A stretch of 64,000 bases of DNA from Clostridiales bacterium COT073_COT-073 (GCA_003858485.1 RQYD01000003.1:78761-142760); one strand, 5' to 3'. Shown: positions 1 through 9,049, numbered from the stretch's first letter. Made by a program: numbers and translations. The notes: a model not told the origin generated them from the letters alone.

Positions 1-110
1 ATATTTTTGGCTTTTAAATTGGCAATCATTTCATCAATGACTTCCCGTTTGGTGGTAGAATGCAAATCCATAATCATAATTTCTTTTTTTAGTAAGTCTG
101 CAATTTTCAT
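1..110 (-). CDS. fruA: PTS fructose transporter EIIA domain, N-terminus (partial)
   Basis: The visible 36 codons begin MKIADLLKKEIMIMDL and continue with TTKREVIDEMIANL, the start of a fructose-type EIIA domain as found at the N-terminus of FruA (EIIABC). The enzyme takes phosphate from HPr and imports fructose as fructose-1-phosphate. The gene runs off the left edge, so its length and the IIB/IIC domains cannot be seen. An AGGAGAG ribosome binding site lies just before the ATG (read on minus). It lies 44 bp downstream of fruK on the same strand, the usual fruKA order. Confidence 0.85.
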   Translation of the reverse strand, partial: MKIADLLKKEIMIMDLHSTTKREVIDEMIANLKAKN

Positions 111-154
111 AGGCTCTCCTTGTTTGGCGGAAAATGTTGGATTGGTAAAAATAC

Positions 155-1069
155 TTAGTACAAACGGCTAATTCTGACTTCGGGATAAATAGTTTTAATT
201 TCTTCGTGGGTGGCAATATCTTCGCAGAAAGCGGTGGCAGTACCGGCGGCAACTGCAAACTGAAAACTGCTTAAAGGCGACTGCTCCTGTTTAATGTGGC
301 TGATAAAACCGGCAATCATGGAATCACCGGCACCAACGGAATTCACTAATTTTCCGGAAACGGGAGCAGCATAATAAACAGAATTTGTTTCTAAAAAGAG
401 AGCACCTTTTCCTCCCATAGAAACAATCACATATTTTGCGCCCCATTCCAGACAGCGTTTTCCATAAAGGATCGCTTCTTCTGTGGAGGTGATCTTATGA
501 CCGAAGATTTCTCCTAGTTCATCCAGATTGGGCTTAATTAAAAGCGGCTTTTGGCAGATCGACTGCTGAAGAACATCACCGGTGGTATCAATTACAAAAT
601 CAACTTTTTTTTGCCGGCATAAATCAATCATTTGCCGGATAATATCACTGTCAGCACCAGGGACACTGCTGCCGGATATAATCAAAGTATCGCCGGCTTT
701 AAGCTGCTCCAATTTATTAAGGAAAAGAACTTGTTCTGTTTTGGAGATATAAGGACCCTGACCATTGATTTCGCTTTCCAGATTACTTTTTAATTTAACA
801 TTGATACGACTGTTTTGACTGACATTGACAAAATCGTGTTGTAGCTGGTTTTGATCGAACCATTGCCGGATATAATCACCGGTAAAACCACCTAAAAAGC
901 CCATTGCAATATTTTCGGTGCCGATATTGGAGAGAAGTTTAGACACCATAATGCCTTTGCCGCCAACATTGATGTAATCTTCTGTTGAGCGATTTAATTC
1001 GCCTGCTTTAAAATCATTGACATGAATAATATAATCAATAGAAGGATTGAGAGTTATAGTATAAATCAT
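155..1069 (-). CDS. fruK: 1-phosphofructokinase
   Basis: 304-aa PfkB-family kinase that phosphorylates fructose-1-phosphate to fructose-1,6-bisphosphate in the cytoplasm. It starts MIYTITLNPSIDY, the classic opening of FruK/LacC kinases. It has the N-terminal GGKG motif (NVGGKGIMVSKLL) and the C-terminal signature NSVGAGDSMIAGF, whose Asp is the catalytic base. I chose the ATG at 1067-1069 over a longer open frame because the family homology begins there and GGTGG precedes it. It is followed by fruA and has its own promoter, so fruKA is an operon separate from fruR. Confidence 0.95.
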   Translation of the reverse strand: MIYTITLNPSIDYIIHVNDFKAGELNRSTEDYINVGGKGIMVSKLLSNIGTENIAMGFLGGFTGDYIRQWFDQNQLQHDFVNVSQNSRINVKLKSNLESEINGQGPYISKTEQVLFLNKLEQLKAGDTLIISGSSVPGADSDIIRQMIDLCRQKKVDFVIDTTGDVLQQSICQKPLLIKPNLDELGEIFGHKITSTEEAILYGKRCLEWGAKYVIVSMGGKGALFLETNSVYYAAPVSGKLVNSVGAGDSMIAGFISHIKQEQSPLSSFQFAVAAGTATAFCEDIATHEEIKTIYPEVRISRLY

Positions 1070-1093
1070 AGCGACCACCTTTCTTTTTTTTAT

Positions 1094-1122
1094 ATCATAA
1101 CACAATTTTCTATCAAAATCAA
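1094..1122 (-). promoter_or_regulatory. sigma-A promoter of fruKA
   Basis: Read on the minus strand: TTGATT (1117-1122), 17-bp spacer, TATGAT (1094-1099), about 25 bp before the fruK ATG. Five of six bases match consensus in each hexamer apart from one or two positions, and the spacing is ideal. Confidence 0.75.
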
Positions 1123-1148
1123 CTGCTTTCTTTCAAAAACTATCAAAA
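1110..1148 (-). promoter_or_regulatory. candidate FruR operator: three phased direct repeats
   Basis: Three near-identical 9-mers CT(A/T)TCAAAA occur in direct orientation at 1110-1118, 1130-1138 and 1140-1148, with starts exactly 20 and 10 bp apart, i.e. on one face of the helix. They overlap and lie just upstream of the fruK -35 box. DeoR-family fructose repressors such as the neighbouring FruR are known to bind direct repeats. The assignment to FruR is inference from position. Confidence 0.5.
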
Positions 1149-1389
1149 ATTATCGGGCATACATTATGATGCTGATAGTTTCTGCCAATAAAACTCTGAT
1201 ATTATGTATTAGTTGGACTTGAGGATTATGATTTTGTCAGGGAATGAATTTTGCCATTTGTCGGAGGATATAGGCTCAGCTGGTACTCCGGCAACTAAGA
1301 GTTGATCCGGTGTACATTTTAGAAAAGCAGAGAAAGGGAGAAAACACAGCACTATATCAGAGAGTGTTCCGGTTGTGCGAAAATACAAT

Positions 1390-1432
1390 AAAAAAGACAG
1401 AAACCTGCTTCATGAAAGATAGAACAGGTTTC
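1390..1432 (-). terminator. rho-independent terminator after fruR
   Basis: Perfect 8-bp stem GAAACCTG/CAGGTTTC (1400-1407 with 1425-1432) followed, on the minus strand, by a short gap and a run of six T. It lies about 30 bp past the fruR stop and implies that fruR is transcribed separately from fruKA. The remaining 1150-1390 holds nothing else I can identify. Confidence 0.6.
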
Positions 1433-1460
1433 CGCCCTGAATGAAAGATAATGAACGATT

Positions 1461-2213
1461 TTATGGAGCATAAAGAATTGTAGTTTGTTGTATAATTTCC
1501 TCTTCAAGAGCTTCTTTTTGGACATTGGTAATGATAGTAACATCAGCCAAATCACAAATTTTAGCAAAAGAAATACTTCCAAATTTAGAGACATCAGCTA
1601 CCAAATAGGACTGAACAGAGCGACGGATGGCATGGCTTTTCAAAATGGCCTCACTGACATCCGGGGTAGTTGCAGCAGAGTGAGCGCTGATTCCATTGGC
1701 ACCAATAAAGGCTTTACTAAAACGGAATTGGTCTAAGCTAACCAGAGCTGCTTCGCCAATGATTGTTTTGGTTAAAGGCTTGATCTTTCCGGCTAAAATA
1801 TAGGAAGGAATATTGTTTTCAATCAGGCGTTCCGCATTGTATAGTCCATTGGTCACAACAATAATATTCATCCCTTTTAAAAAAGGAATGATCTCTGAAG
1901 TGGTGGTGCCGGAATCCAAATAGATAAAATCACCGTCCTGGATCAGAGAAGCGGCTAAACGGCCAATTTTCTGCTTTGCCACCATTTGCTGCTTGCTACG
2001 TTCGGGAATGGTATAATCATAGGCAAAGGGCAGACCGGTGCTGACTGCGCCGCCATGTACCCGCTTTAAAAGTCCTTTTTTTTCTAATTCGTCCAGATCA
2101 CGACGAACAGTAGAAACACTGGTATTTAAAGCAGAAATCAAATCCTTTAATTTGACAGTATGGTATCGGGCAATGGCATCTAATATATATTGATGTCTTT
2201 CTTCGGTAAGCAT
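1461..2213 (-). CDS. fruR: DeoR-family transcriptional regulator of fructose genes
   Basis: 250 aa. The N-terminal DeoR helix-turn-helix is clear (MLTEERHQYILDAI, then SVSTVRRDLDELEKKG around residues 33-48, followed by the family hallmark KRVHGGAV). The C-terminal DeoRC sensor domain (about 75-235) resembles sugar-phosphate-binding isomerase folds and contains the LDSGTTT motif. Lying directly upstream of fruK and fruA on the same strand, it is most likely the repressor that responds to fructose-1-phosphate. The effector and operator are inferred. A terminator separates it from fruK. Confidence 0.88.
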   Translation of the reverse strand: MLTEERHQYILDAIARYHTVKLKDLISALNTSVSTVRRDLDELEKKGLLKRVHGGAVSTGLPFAYDYTIPERSKQQMVAKQKIGRLAASLIQDGDFIYLDSGTTTSEIIPFLKGMNIIVVTNGLYNAERLIENNIPSYILAGKIKPLTKTIIGEAALVSLDQFRFSKAFIGANGISAHSAATTPDVSEAILKSHAIRRSVQSYLVADVSKFGSISFAKICDLADVTIITNVQKEALEEEIIQQTTILYAP

Positions 2214-2251
2214 ATTTATAATTCCTTATGTCGGGCAAACTGCCTCATATA

Positions 2252-2821
2252 TTACTGCTGTGGAGTGGTTGGATTAGCCGGATTATCCGTCGGTTGATTT
2301 GGCTGTCCACCAAAATTTTGCGGTTGACCCTGGTAATTGGCAGGCTGCTGTGGTTGGTTAAAATTTTGATTATATTGATTTTGATCAAAGCCTGGTTGGG
2401 CCTGGGCATAACCTTGATTATATGCCTGATTTGGATCATAGTACTGATTTTGCTGACCATAAGCATAATTTTGAGCTTGCTGCTGCATATTTTTTTGAGC
2501 ATTTCCGGCTTCTTTTTTTAGTTCATTCATAGTATTGACAATGCCGGTTAATTCCTGATCAGGATAAGCCAGTTTATAAGTATGCTCATATAGCCGGAAC
2601 AAAACCAGCGCCAGTTCAAAAATAACACGTAAAATGAATGGAACGGTCAAAAAAGAAACCAGGGCTGTAAAAGATGAGGTCATACCAAATACGCTAAAGC
2701 TGATCAAGCCTGCGATCATTTGCCAAAAGTAGCGAATTAAGAATAAAACAGTTAAAGTCGGATATAAGATTTTAATTAATGCCGGTGTAATAAGAGTTTC
2801 AAAATTTAAAAATTTTTTCAT
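2252..2821 (-). CDS. DUF4282 membrane protein with Q/N/P-rich tail
   Basis: 189 aa. The first ~85 residues start MKKFLNFETLITPALIKILY and carry two hydrophobic membrane segments (about 13-32 and 40-75), matching the DUF4282 family, small membrane proteins of unknown function. Residues about 105-189 are low-complexity, dominated by Q, N, P, Y and G (for example QQNQYYDPNQAYNQGYAQ), and probably form a disordered cytoplasmic tail. The repetitive codons also create a long antisense open frame over the same stretch, which I do not regard as a gene. Monocistronic on minus, divergent from the ABC exporter. Confidence 0.8.
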   Translation of the reverse strand: MKKFLNFETLITPALIKILYPTLTVLFLIRYFWQMIAGLISFSVFGMTSSFTALVSFLTVPFILRVIFELALVLFRLYEHTYKLAYPDQELTGIVNTMNELKKEAGNAQKNMQQQAQNYAYGQQNQYYDPNQAYNQGYAQAQPGFDQNQYNQNFNQPQQPANYQGQPQNFGGQPNQPTDNPANPTTPQQ

Positions 2822-3114
2822 ACTGTCCTCCTCAATGAAATTATTTACTGTACATATGATGAACCTTTTTTCATCTGTTACTTTATTTTACTTCATAAAC
2901 CGAGAAATTGCAAGTAAAAATCACGACCGATTCGGCGAATAGCTGTCTTGCTGATCTTTAAATTATAATAAGGTTAGGATAGACAAGGTGAATAGAGCTT
3001 ACAGAGCAATGCTAAAAAGTCAAGTAACAGTCAAGAAGGGGACTTTCTTGACAGCTGATCAGAAAAAAGGTATATTAATAAGAAAAACTTTCAAATATTG
3101 GCGGAGGAGCAATT

Positions 3115-4830
3115 GTGAAAACAATTATCGCTTATTTACAACCAAAGAAAAAAGTGATTCTGCTGGGGTTGTTTATAAAATTTGCCGGAACAGTGGCAGA
3201 ATTATTGCTGCCATGGATCTTAGCGGTGATTTTAAACCAATATGCCCCGGCTAAAAACTGGGAAATGACAATTCGCTGGGGGATTGTCATGTTGTTATGT
3301 GCCACTTTTGCCTTGATAGCCAATGTAACAGCTAATCGAATGGCAACCAGAACTTCGCGTGATATTACTTACCGAATTCGCGGGGATTTATTTGCCAAAG
3401 TGATGAATCTTTCTTGTACCCGGGCAGATGCCTTTACTATCCCGACTTTAATTTCACGGCTGACAGCCGACACTTATCATGTCCACCAATTAATTGACCG
3501 AATGCAGAGGATAGGAGTGCGTGCGCCGATCATGTTGATTGGTGGAATCATTGTCACCCTGTTGATTGAACCGGTACTTTCTTTAGTCCTGCTTGCAGTT
3601 CTGCCCTTGCTGGCTTTTATTGTGCTGCGGGTTTCAGCCGGCGGTACAAAGCTCTATGAAAAAACTCAAAAATCACTGGATCATTTGGTTCGGCGGGTAC
3701 AGGAGAGTATGGCCGGCATTCGGGTAATTCAAGCTCTGTCTAAAAGTGAATATGAAAAGGAGCGCTTTGATCAGGCTAATTCAGAAGTAGTACAATTAGA
3801 GCGGAAGGCTACACTTTTGATGAATGTAACAGGTCCGGCATTGCATTTTTTACTGAATGGAGCTTTAACTATGGTGGTGGTGGTGGGAGCTTATCGGGTA
3901 AACCGGGGATTGACTCAAACTGGTACAATTATAGCTTTTTTAAGTTATTGTACTTTGATTTTATTAGCACTGATGGCAGTTTCCCGAATGTTTATGATGT
4001 ATTCCAAAGGAGCAGCCAGTGCCAATCGGATTGCTGAAGTATTGGAAACACCAACCGAAAAAATGCCGGAAAATTCAGCGGCCGGGCAGGAGGAGAATCA
4101 TATTTCCTTTGAAAATGTCAGCTTTTCCTATGATAAAGTGATCGAAAATATTTCAAACTTGAGCTTTCAGTTGAAAAAAGGCCAGGTTTTGGGCATTATT
4201 GGCCCGATTGGCAGTGGGAAAAGCACGATCCTCCAATTATTGCTTCGCTTTTATCAGCCGGATCAGGGAACTATCCGCATCAATGGGAAAGAGCTGGCCG
4301 CTTTTTCGGAATCGGAATTATATTGTAAATTTGGAGTGGTATTTCAAAATGATTTTTTATATGCGCATACCATTGAAAATAACATCAGTTTAGGCAGACA
4401 ATTGACGGAAACTCAATTGCAAAAAGCGATTCAAACTGCCCAGGCTTCTTTTATATATGAGAAAGAGGGTGGGCTTGAATATGAGATTGCTTCCAAAGGA
4501 CAGGATATCAGTGGCGGCCAAAAACAGAGATTGCTTTTGGCCAGAGCTTTGGCGGCTCAGCCGGAAATTTTGCTGTTGGATGATAGTTCATCAGCCCTTG
4601 ATTACAAGACTGATGGCCAGCTGCGGCAAACATTAAAGCAAAATTTTGCCGGCATCACTAAAATTATCATTGCCCAGCGCATCAGTGCGATCAGAGATGC
4701 CGACCAGATCATTGTACTTGAGGAAGGAAAGGTAATCGGCCAGGGCAGCCATCAGGAGCTGCTAAAAGATTGCCAGTATTATCGGGAAATTGCCCAAGTG
4801 CAAATGGGGGAGGGAATGAGCGATGAGTAA
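3115..4830 (+). CDS. heterodimeric ABC exporter, subunit with degenerate ATP site
   Basis: 571 aa: membrane domain with six predicted helices (about 1-300), then an ATP-binding domain (about 325-571). Walker A is GPIGSGKST (~363) and the signature is an intact SGGQKQR (~466). Walker B reads LLLLDDSSSALD, with Asp in place of the catalytic Glu, and the switch is AQRIS, with Gln in place of His. These replacements are typical of the inactive half of heterodimeric exporters (BmrC/TM287 type). GTG start, preceded by GGAGGAG at a good distance. It overlaps the next gene by 8 bp, so the two should be co-translated. Substrate unknown: drug, lipid or peptide. Confidence 0.9.
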   Translation: MKTIIAYLQPKKKVILLGLFIKFAGTVAELLLPWILAVILNQYAPAKNWEMTIRWGIVMLLCATFALIANVTANRMATRTSRDITYRIRGDLFAKVMNLSCTRADAFTIPTLISRLTADTYHVHQLIDRMQRIGVRAPIMLIGGIIVTLLIEPVLSLVLLAVLPLLAFIVLRVSAGGTKLYEKTQKSLDHLVRRVQESMAGIRVIQALSKSEYEKERFDQANSEVVQLERKATLLMNVTGPALHFLLNGALTMVVVVGAYRVNRGLTQTGTIIAFLSYCTLILLALMAVSRMFMMYSKGAASANRIAEVLETPTEKMPENSAAGQEENHISFENVSFSYDKVIENISNLSFQLKKGQVLGIIGPIGSGKSTILQLLLRFYQPDQGTIRINGKELAAFSESELYCKFGVVFQNDFLYAHTIENNISLGRQLTETQLQKAIQTAQASFIYEKEGGLEYEIASKGQDISGGQKQRLLLARALAAQPEILLLDDSSSALDYKTDGQLRQTLKQNFAGITKIIIAQRISAIRDADQIIVLEEGKVIGQGSHQELLKDCQYYREIAQVQMGEGMSDE

Positions 4831-6637
4831 TGTCAAAAATCAGCAGTCATCTTTTGGGCGGGGATGGGCCAGTGAAGCTTATGATAAGCCGATTCAGGCC
4901 AAGGGTGCAATTTTAAGGCGGTTGTGGCATTATTTATCATGTTACCGTTGGGGTTTGGCGTTAGCTTTGGGCTTAATGCTTTTAGCGAATAGTTTATCAT
5001 TATTTGGTCCAAAACTGTCCGGTTATGCCATTGATGCCATTGGTTCAAAACCTGGTCAGGTCGATTTTCCAAATGTATTTTACTATGCTGGCATGATGAT
5101 CAGTTTTTATTTGGTGGCGGCAGTGACAAACTATATTTTAGCGGCTGTGATGGTGCATATCAGCCGAAAAATTGTCTACCAAATGCGGCGTGATGTTTAC
5201 CAGCATTTAATGAGGTTGCCGGTCAGTTTTTTTGACAGGCATTTGACAGGTGATATTTTAAGTGTGATCTCATATGATATTGATGTGATCAATGCCTCTT
5301 TATCCAATGATTTTGTGCAGATATTGGCCAGCATTATTACTGTACTTGGCTCGCTGCTCATGATGCTTTCCATTTCGCCGCAGTTGATTTTGGTATTTGT
5401 GGTTACGGTTCCGATTTCCATTATTTTTACCAGGCGACGTTCGCGTCTGGTTCGGCCCAAATACCGGAAACGCTCACATAAACTGGGAAAATTAAATGGT
5501 TTTGCTGAAGAAATTACCGGTGGCCTGAAGACGATTAAAGCCTATCATCGGGAAGAGTATTTTATTCAGGAATTTGACAAATTAAACCGGGAAGCATGTG
5601 AGGCTAATTACGAAGCGGATTGGCACTCCAGTTCCACCGGGCCGGCAGTAGGCTTTATCAATAATTTGTCATTAGCCTTGGTTAGTATGTTTGGGGCAAT
5701 CCTGTATATGCAGGGCCGTATTTCCCTGGGGAATGTTTCCTCTTTTGTGCTTTATTCCCGTAAATTTTCCGGTCCGATCAATGAATTAGCTAATATTATG
5801 GCAGAGCTTCAATCAGCATTGGCCGCAGCAGAAAGACTGTTCCGGCTGCTGGATGAACCAATGGAAACTCCGGATCGGGAAGATGCAGAGGAATTGAAAG
5901 AAATCAAAGGTGAAATTAAGCTGCAAAGTGTGGCTTTTGGATATGATGAAAAACCGGTGTTAAAGGAAGTGGATATGACAGCCCGGCCGGGTGAAACCAT
6001 TGCTATTGTTGGAGAAACCGGCTCCGGTAAAACGACAATTATTAATTTGTTGATGCGTTTTTATGATATTGACTCCGGCAGTATCACCATTGATGGCAAA
6101 GAGATTTGTCATGTTTCCAGAAGCAGCCTGCGCAAGGCCTTTTCGATGGTACTGCAAGATACTTGGCTTTTTTCCGGCACGATTTTTGAAAATTTGGCTT
6201 ATGGCCGGGAAGGAGTTACTTTAGAAGAAGTAAAGGCAGTGGCCAAGGCAGCGAAAATCAATACTTTTATTGAAAGCTTGCCCCAGGGATATGATACCAT
6301 GATCAAAGACAGCGGCAGTAATATTTCCAAAGGTCAAAAGCAGCTTTTAACCATTGCCAGAGCCATGCTCCTTGATGCGCCCATGCTGATTTTGGATGAA
6401 GCGACTTCCAATGTTGATACTCAGACAGAAAGGCAAATTCAGGCAGCCATGCTTCATTTGATGAAAACCAGGACCTGTATTGTAATTGCCCATCGTCTGT
6501 CAACCATTGTCGGGGCCGACCAGATCATTGTCTTAAAAGATGGCAGGGTGGTGGACAGCGGAACTCATCAGGAACTGCTAAACAAAGGCGGGTATTATCA
6601 GGAATTATATCAGGCCCAGTTTGACAATCAGGCATAA
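4823..6637 (+). CDS. heterodimeric ABC exporter, catalytically intact subunit
   Basis: 604 aa. It carries a ~30-residue N-terminal extension, six membrane helices (about 40-330) and an ATP-binding domain (about 360-600). Walker A GETGSGKTT (~397), Walker B LILDEATSNVD with the catalytic Glu, and IAHRLST with the switch His are intact, but its signature is SKGQKQ instead of SGGQ. With the preceding subunit this predicts one consensus ATP site (this Walker A/B plus the partner's SGGQ) and one degenerate site. That complementary pattern is the hallmark of a BmrCD/TM287-288-like heterodimer. Substrate unknown. Confidence 0.92.
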   Translation: MSNVKNQQSSFGRGWASEAYDKPIQAKGAILRRLWHYLSCYRWGLALALGLMLLANSLSLFGPKLSGYAIDAIGSKPGQVDFPNVFYYAGMMISFYLVAAVTNYILAAVMVHISRKIVYQMRRDVYQHLMRLPVSFFDRHLTGDILSVISYDIDVINASLSNDFVQILASIITVLGSLLMMLSISPQLILVFVVTVPISIIFTRRRSRLVRPKYRKRSHKLGKLNGFAEEITGGLKTIKAYHREEYFIQEFDKLNREACEANYEADWHSSSTGPAVGFINNLSLALVSMFGAILYMQGRISLGNVSSFVLYSRKFSGPINELANIMAELQSALAAAERLFRLLDEPMETPDREDAEELKEIKGEIKLQSVAFGYDEKPVLKEVDMTARPGETIAIVGETGSGKTTIINLLMRFYDIDSGSITIDGKEICHVSRSSLRKAFSMVLQDTWLFSGTIFENLAYGREGVTLEEVKAVAKAAKINTFIESLPQGYDTMIKDSGSNISKGQKQLLTIARAMLLDAPMLILDEATSNVDTQTERQIQAAMLHLMKTRTCIVIAHRLSTIVGADQIIVLKDGRVVDSGTHQELLNKGGYYQELYQAQFDNQA

Positions 6638-6723
6638 AAAATCAACTTATAAAATCGTTTAATAAAGATAAGCCGGAGCGGGAGATTATTACTACAGCTA
6701 TAACCGGCAGGGAGGGCAGGGAA

Positions 6724-7203
6724 ATGTCAATTGAAAAAGTCAGAGATTTTTTTCGGAAATTTAATATGGAGGAGCGGATAAAAGAATTTGAGGTATCCAG
6801 TGCTACGGTAGAATTGGCGGCCATTGCCTTAAATTGCGAACCAGCCCGAATTGCCAAGACTTTGTCTTTTATGGTAGATGGAAAGGCAATTATTATTGTT
6901 ACCGCCGGAGATGTTAAAATTGACAATGCCAAATATAAAAGAGAGTTTAAGACTAAGGCCAGGATGCTTACACCGGAAGAAGTGAAAACATTAGTTGGAC
7001 ATGCAATTGGTGGAGTTTGTCCATTTGCATTAAACCAGGAGATACCAGTGTATTTGGATGATTCACTAAAACGCTTTGCAACCGTTTTTCCGGCGGCCGG
7101 CAGCAGCAACAGTGCGATTGAACTGACCATTGATGAACTGGAGCATGTTGCTGCACCGGTGAAATGGGTCGATCTTTGCAAAGACCGGCCGGGTGCTGAT
7201 TAA
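6724..7203 (+). CDS. YbaK/EbsC-family aminoacyl-tRNA deacylase
   Basis: 159 aa, the full length of a free-standing YbaK/ProX-type editing domain, which hydrolyses mischarged tRNA such as Cys- or Ala-tRNAPro. Recognisable elements are IALNCEPARIAKTLSF (family motif with the conserved Lys), GDVKIDNAKYKREF, and GHAIGGVCPFAL with the GGxxPF core. A Shine-Dalgarno-like GGAGGGCAGGG precedes the ATG. It follows the ABC exporter on the same strand after 86 bp, possibly by read-through, but no functional link is evident. The exact mischarged substrate cannot be told from sequence. Confidence 0.85.
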   Translation: MSIEKVRDFFRKFNMEERIKEFEVSSATVELAAIALNCEPARIAKTLSFMVDGKAIIIVTAGDVKIDNAKYKREFKTKARMLTPEEVKTLVGHAIGGVCPFALNQEIPVYLDDSLKRFATVFPAAGSSNSAIELTIDELEHVAAPVKWVDLCKDRPGAD

Positions 7204-7326
7204 GTTATTTTTATACAGTTTTTGCGAAGTAAAATCCGATGCCTTCATGGGCAATTCGCTTGCGGATTGCCAGAGGACCGCAGCTAATGATTTAATGTAA
7301 AGTATTTGTTCTGATGGCAACAAAAT

Positions 7327-8421
7327 TTAATTTATACTTAAAATAGGCAGGCCATGGCTGTAATCAATGAAATACTGATGCTTATTTGTACAATAACAAA
7401 CATTTTCGATCAGGTTCTTTTTATTTGTTGGAAATTGGGGATGATTTGCCATAGTAAGATCAAATAATTTAAGATAATCAGCCTCCAGACCATGTTCACA
7501 GGATTGAAAAATTTCGCCATCCACCTCATTTTGAGAAATTGCAAAAAAATTAAGATTATCAATTTGACTGCTAAATTTCTGTTTTTGGGCAAGGGTAATT
7601 AAACTATCCTCAGTTCCATGGTAGCAGATGATATGGCAGTGATTGGAAAACTTTTGATATAAGTGGTTTAAATCTAAAAGTTCATCATCAAAATCCGTGT
7701 TTTGAGCCAGATAATTAAAATAAACAATAATTTCAAGGTTATTAGATAACAGATTTACCTTGCGCTCAGATTTTAAATACAGAGGAAAGGTCCAGGCGGA
7801 ATTATCAATCAGCATGGAGAATAAATGTGGTGCCAGGGCATTGCATAAATAAGCCAGATAGGCACCATGCGAATGACCATAAATAATAATTTTATTTATA
7901 TCAATTTGGTAATTATTATCTTTGAGGATTTCCATGACTGCAATGACAGCACTGATATTATCCAGAGCCTGCATGATACCCATATCATTAAAATTATTGA
8001 GGTCTTCATCAAGGGGTTCTGATATTTCGATTGGATAAGCATAGTTTTTTAGAACTTCTGTTAAAGAGGCAGAAAGATCCTGGCTATTATATAGTTTTGA
8101 AATTTCTTCGGGAGACAAATATTTTAAATTTTCGATGCTGATGCAAGCATTAGTTGGGGTTTGCATAAATTCCCAACCAAAGTAATCACATTGAACAGTA
8201 ATCAGATTGTATTTGTCAGCAAATTGATGCCGCATTTTTTGGTAAACTTTGGAATTGGCATGACCACCAAATCCGGGAATGAGTAAAATCAGACCGGTTT
8301 GTTCATTTACCCCTTTATCCGGTTCAGCAAAATAAATTCGAAGTTTACGCTCTTTGGCGCTGTTTTCAGCAGTATAAATACTGGGATGAGCATATATTTC
8401 AAAGTCATAATTTTTAGCCAT
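7327..8421 (-). CDS. DUF2920-like alpha/beta-hydrolase
   Basis: 364 aa, with the layout of an alpha/beta-hydrolase. It has an early LLIPGFGGHANS oxyanion-hole region (~45-57), a nucleophile elbow GHSHGAYLA (~188), a likely acidic residue in HGTEDSL (~288) and a likely His in SCEHGLEADY (~325). The overall pattern (YFAEPDKG, GFGGHANS, Asn/Asp-rich middle) resembles DUF2920, a family of unknown substrate often found near surface-glycan or flagellar-glycosylation genes. No signal peptide. GAGGAG precedes the ATG. A MITE-like element (8453-8692) sits only 31 bp upstream of the start codon, inside what should be the promoter or 5' leader. Confidence 0.7.
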   Translation of the reverse strand: MAKNYDFEIYAHPSIYTAENSAKERKLRIYFAEPDKGVNEQTGLILLIPGFGGHANSKVYQKMRHQFADKYNLITVQCDYFGWEFMQTPTNACISIENLKYLSPEEISKLYNSQDLSASLTEVLKNYAYPIEISEPLDEDLNNFNDMGIMQALDNISAVIAVMEILKDNNYQIDINKIIIYGHSHGAYLAYLCNALAPHLFSMLIDNSAWTFPLYLKSERKVNLLSNNLEIIVYFNYLAQNTDFDDELLDLNHLYQKFSNHCHIICYHGTEDSLITLAQKQKFSSQIDNLNFFAISQNEVDGEIFQSCEHGLEADYLKLFDLTMANHPQFPTNKKNLIENVCYCTNKHQYFIDYSHGLPILSIN

Positions 8422-8452
8422 AAAGAAATCTCCTCTATTTAGTAGTTATTGA

Positions 8453-8692
8453 CTCAACTTTCCCACGTTCCTTGGAACAGTCTTTTTTATGGCGTGTGCC
8501 GCGGAAGTATCTTTTCGCAGAAAAGTGCGAAAGTGGTGTGCAACCGCAAGCCATCTTACGAAGTAAGTGGCGAAAGGTAGGTTGCCCACCCGGACAGAAA
8601 AACGAAGTTTTTCGACAGGGCACGTTAAATGGGTGATATGTGCCCGCTCCCTGGAGCGGGATAGAGCCAAAAAAGACTGTGGGAAAGTTGAG
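8453..8692 (+). repeat. MITE-like element, copy A (240 bp, full length)
   Basis: Ends are inverted repeats: CTCAACTTTCCCAC at the left and its complement at the right. Beyond the 14 bp, both ends continue with ACAGTCTTTTTT-type sequence, but the left end carries an extra 12-bp palindrome, GTTCCTTGGAAC. Near the right end is a perfect hairpin CCCGCTCCCTGGAGCGGG (8643-8660). Flanks TTATTGA and CTATTGA match at six of seven positions and look like a decayed 7-bp target duplication. Non-coding; the open frames through it are chance. It lies in the 5' region of the DUF2920-like gene. Confidence 0.85.
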
Positions 8693-8901
8693 CTATTGAT
8701 TTAAATGGATTTATAATCAATAAGAATGTATTAAGTCAATTACAATATCGTCAGCTAATTGTCAAATAGTTACCAGGTTGTTACAAATTATAAATTAAGT
8801 TTTTCCCCATTCTATAGAATATTTTTCAGGTATAAGTTGCAAAAGCATCTTTTCTTAGAATTAACTCCTTTTTATAACTGCAAGATTCCTGTAAAAAATG
8901 A

Positions 8902-8930
8902 TTGACATTTTGCCGGCTTTGTTTTATAAT
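8902..8930 (+). promoter_or_regulatory. consensus sigma-A promoter of the tRNA-Leu pair
   Basis: TTGACA (8902-8907), 17-bp spacer, TATAAT (8925-8930): both hexamers match consensus exactly. The first tRNA begins 23 bp further on. Confidence 0.9.
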
Positions 8931-8953
8931 TATTTTTGTTGTTTACCGGACTC

Positions 8954-9037
8954 GCAGTCGTGGCGGAATTGGTATACGCGTTAGACTAAGGATCTAATGG
9001 AGTTTTATCCTTGGGGGTTCGAGTCCCCCCGACTGCA
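8954..9037 (+). tRNA. tRNA-Leu (anticodon AAG)
   Basis: 84 nt class II tRNA. The acceptor GCAGTCG pairs with CGACTGC, the discriminator is A, and the D-arm reads TGGCGGAATTGG. The anticodon stem TTAGA/TCTAA encloses loop CTAAGGA, giving anticodon AAG. There is a long variable arm and the T-arm GGGGGTTCGAGTCCCCC. No encoded CCA follows. Confidence 0.93.
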
Positions 9038-9049
9038 CTCCAGCAATAA

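Noticed and set aside
1289..1322. Similarity of GGCAACTAAGA...TCCGG...ACATT to 17693-17726
   Set aside because: Only about 22 scattered matching bases; may be chance, and no boundaries or inverted ends are visible.
2228..2521. 97-codon open frame antisense to the Q/N-rich tail of the DUF4282 gene
   Set aside because: It arises from the repetitive CAA/AAC codons of the real gene. The translation is an I/L/W-rich low-complexity string with no ribosome binding site.
8435..8670. Short minus-strand open frames within MITE copy A (also seen in copy D at 31950-32213)
   Set aside because: They are readings through the non-coding repeat, begin without ribosome binding sites and are not maintained in the shortened copies.
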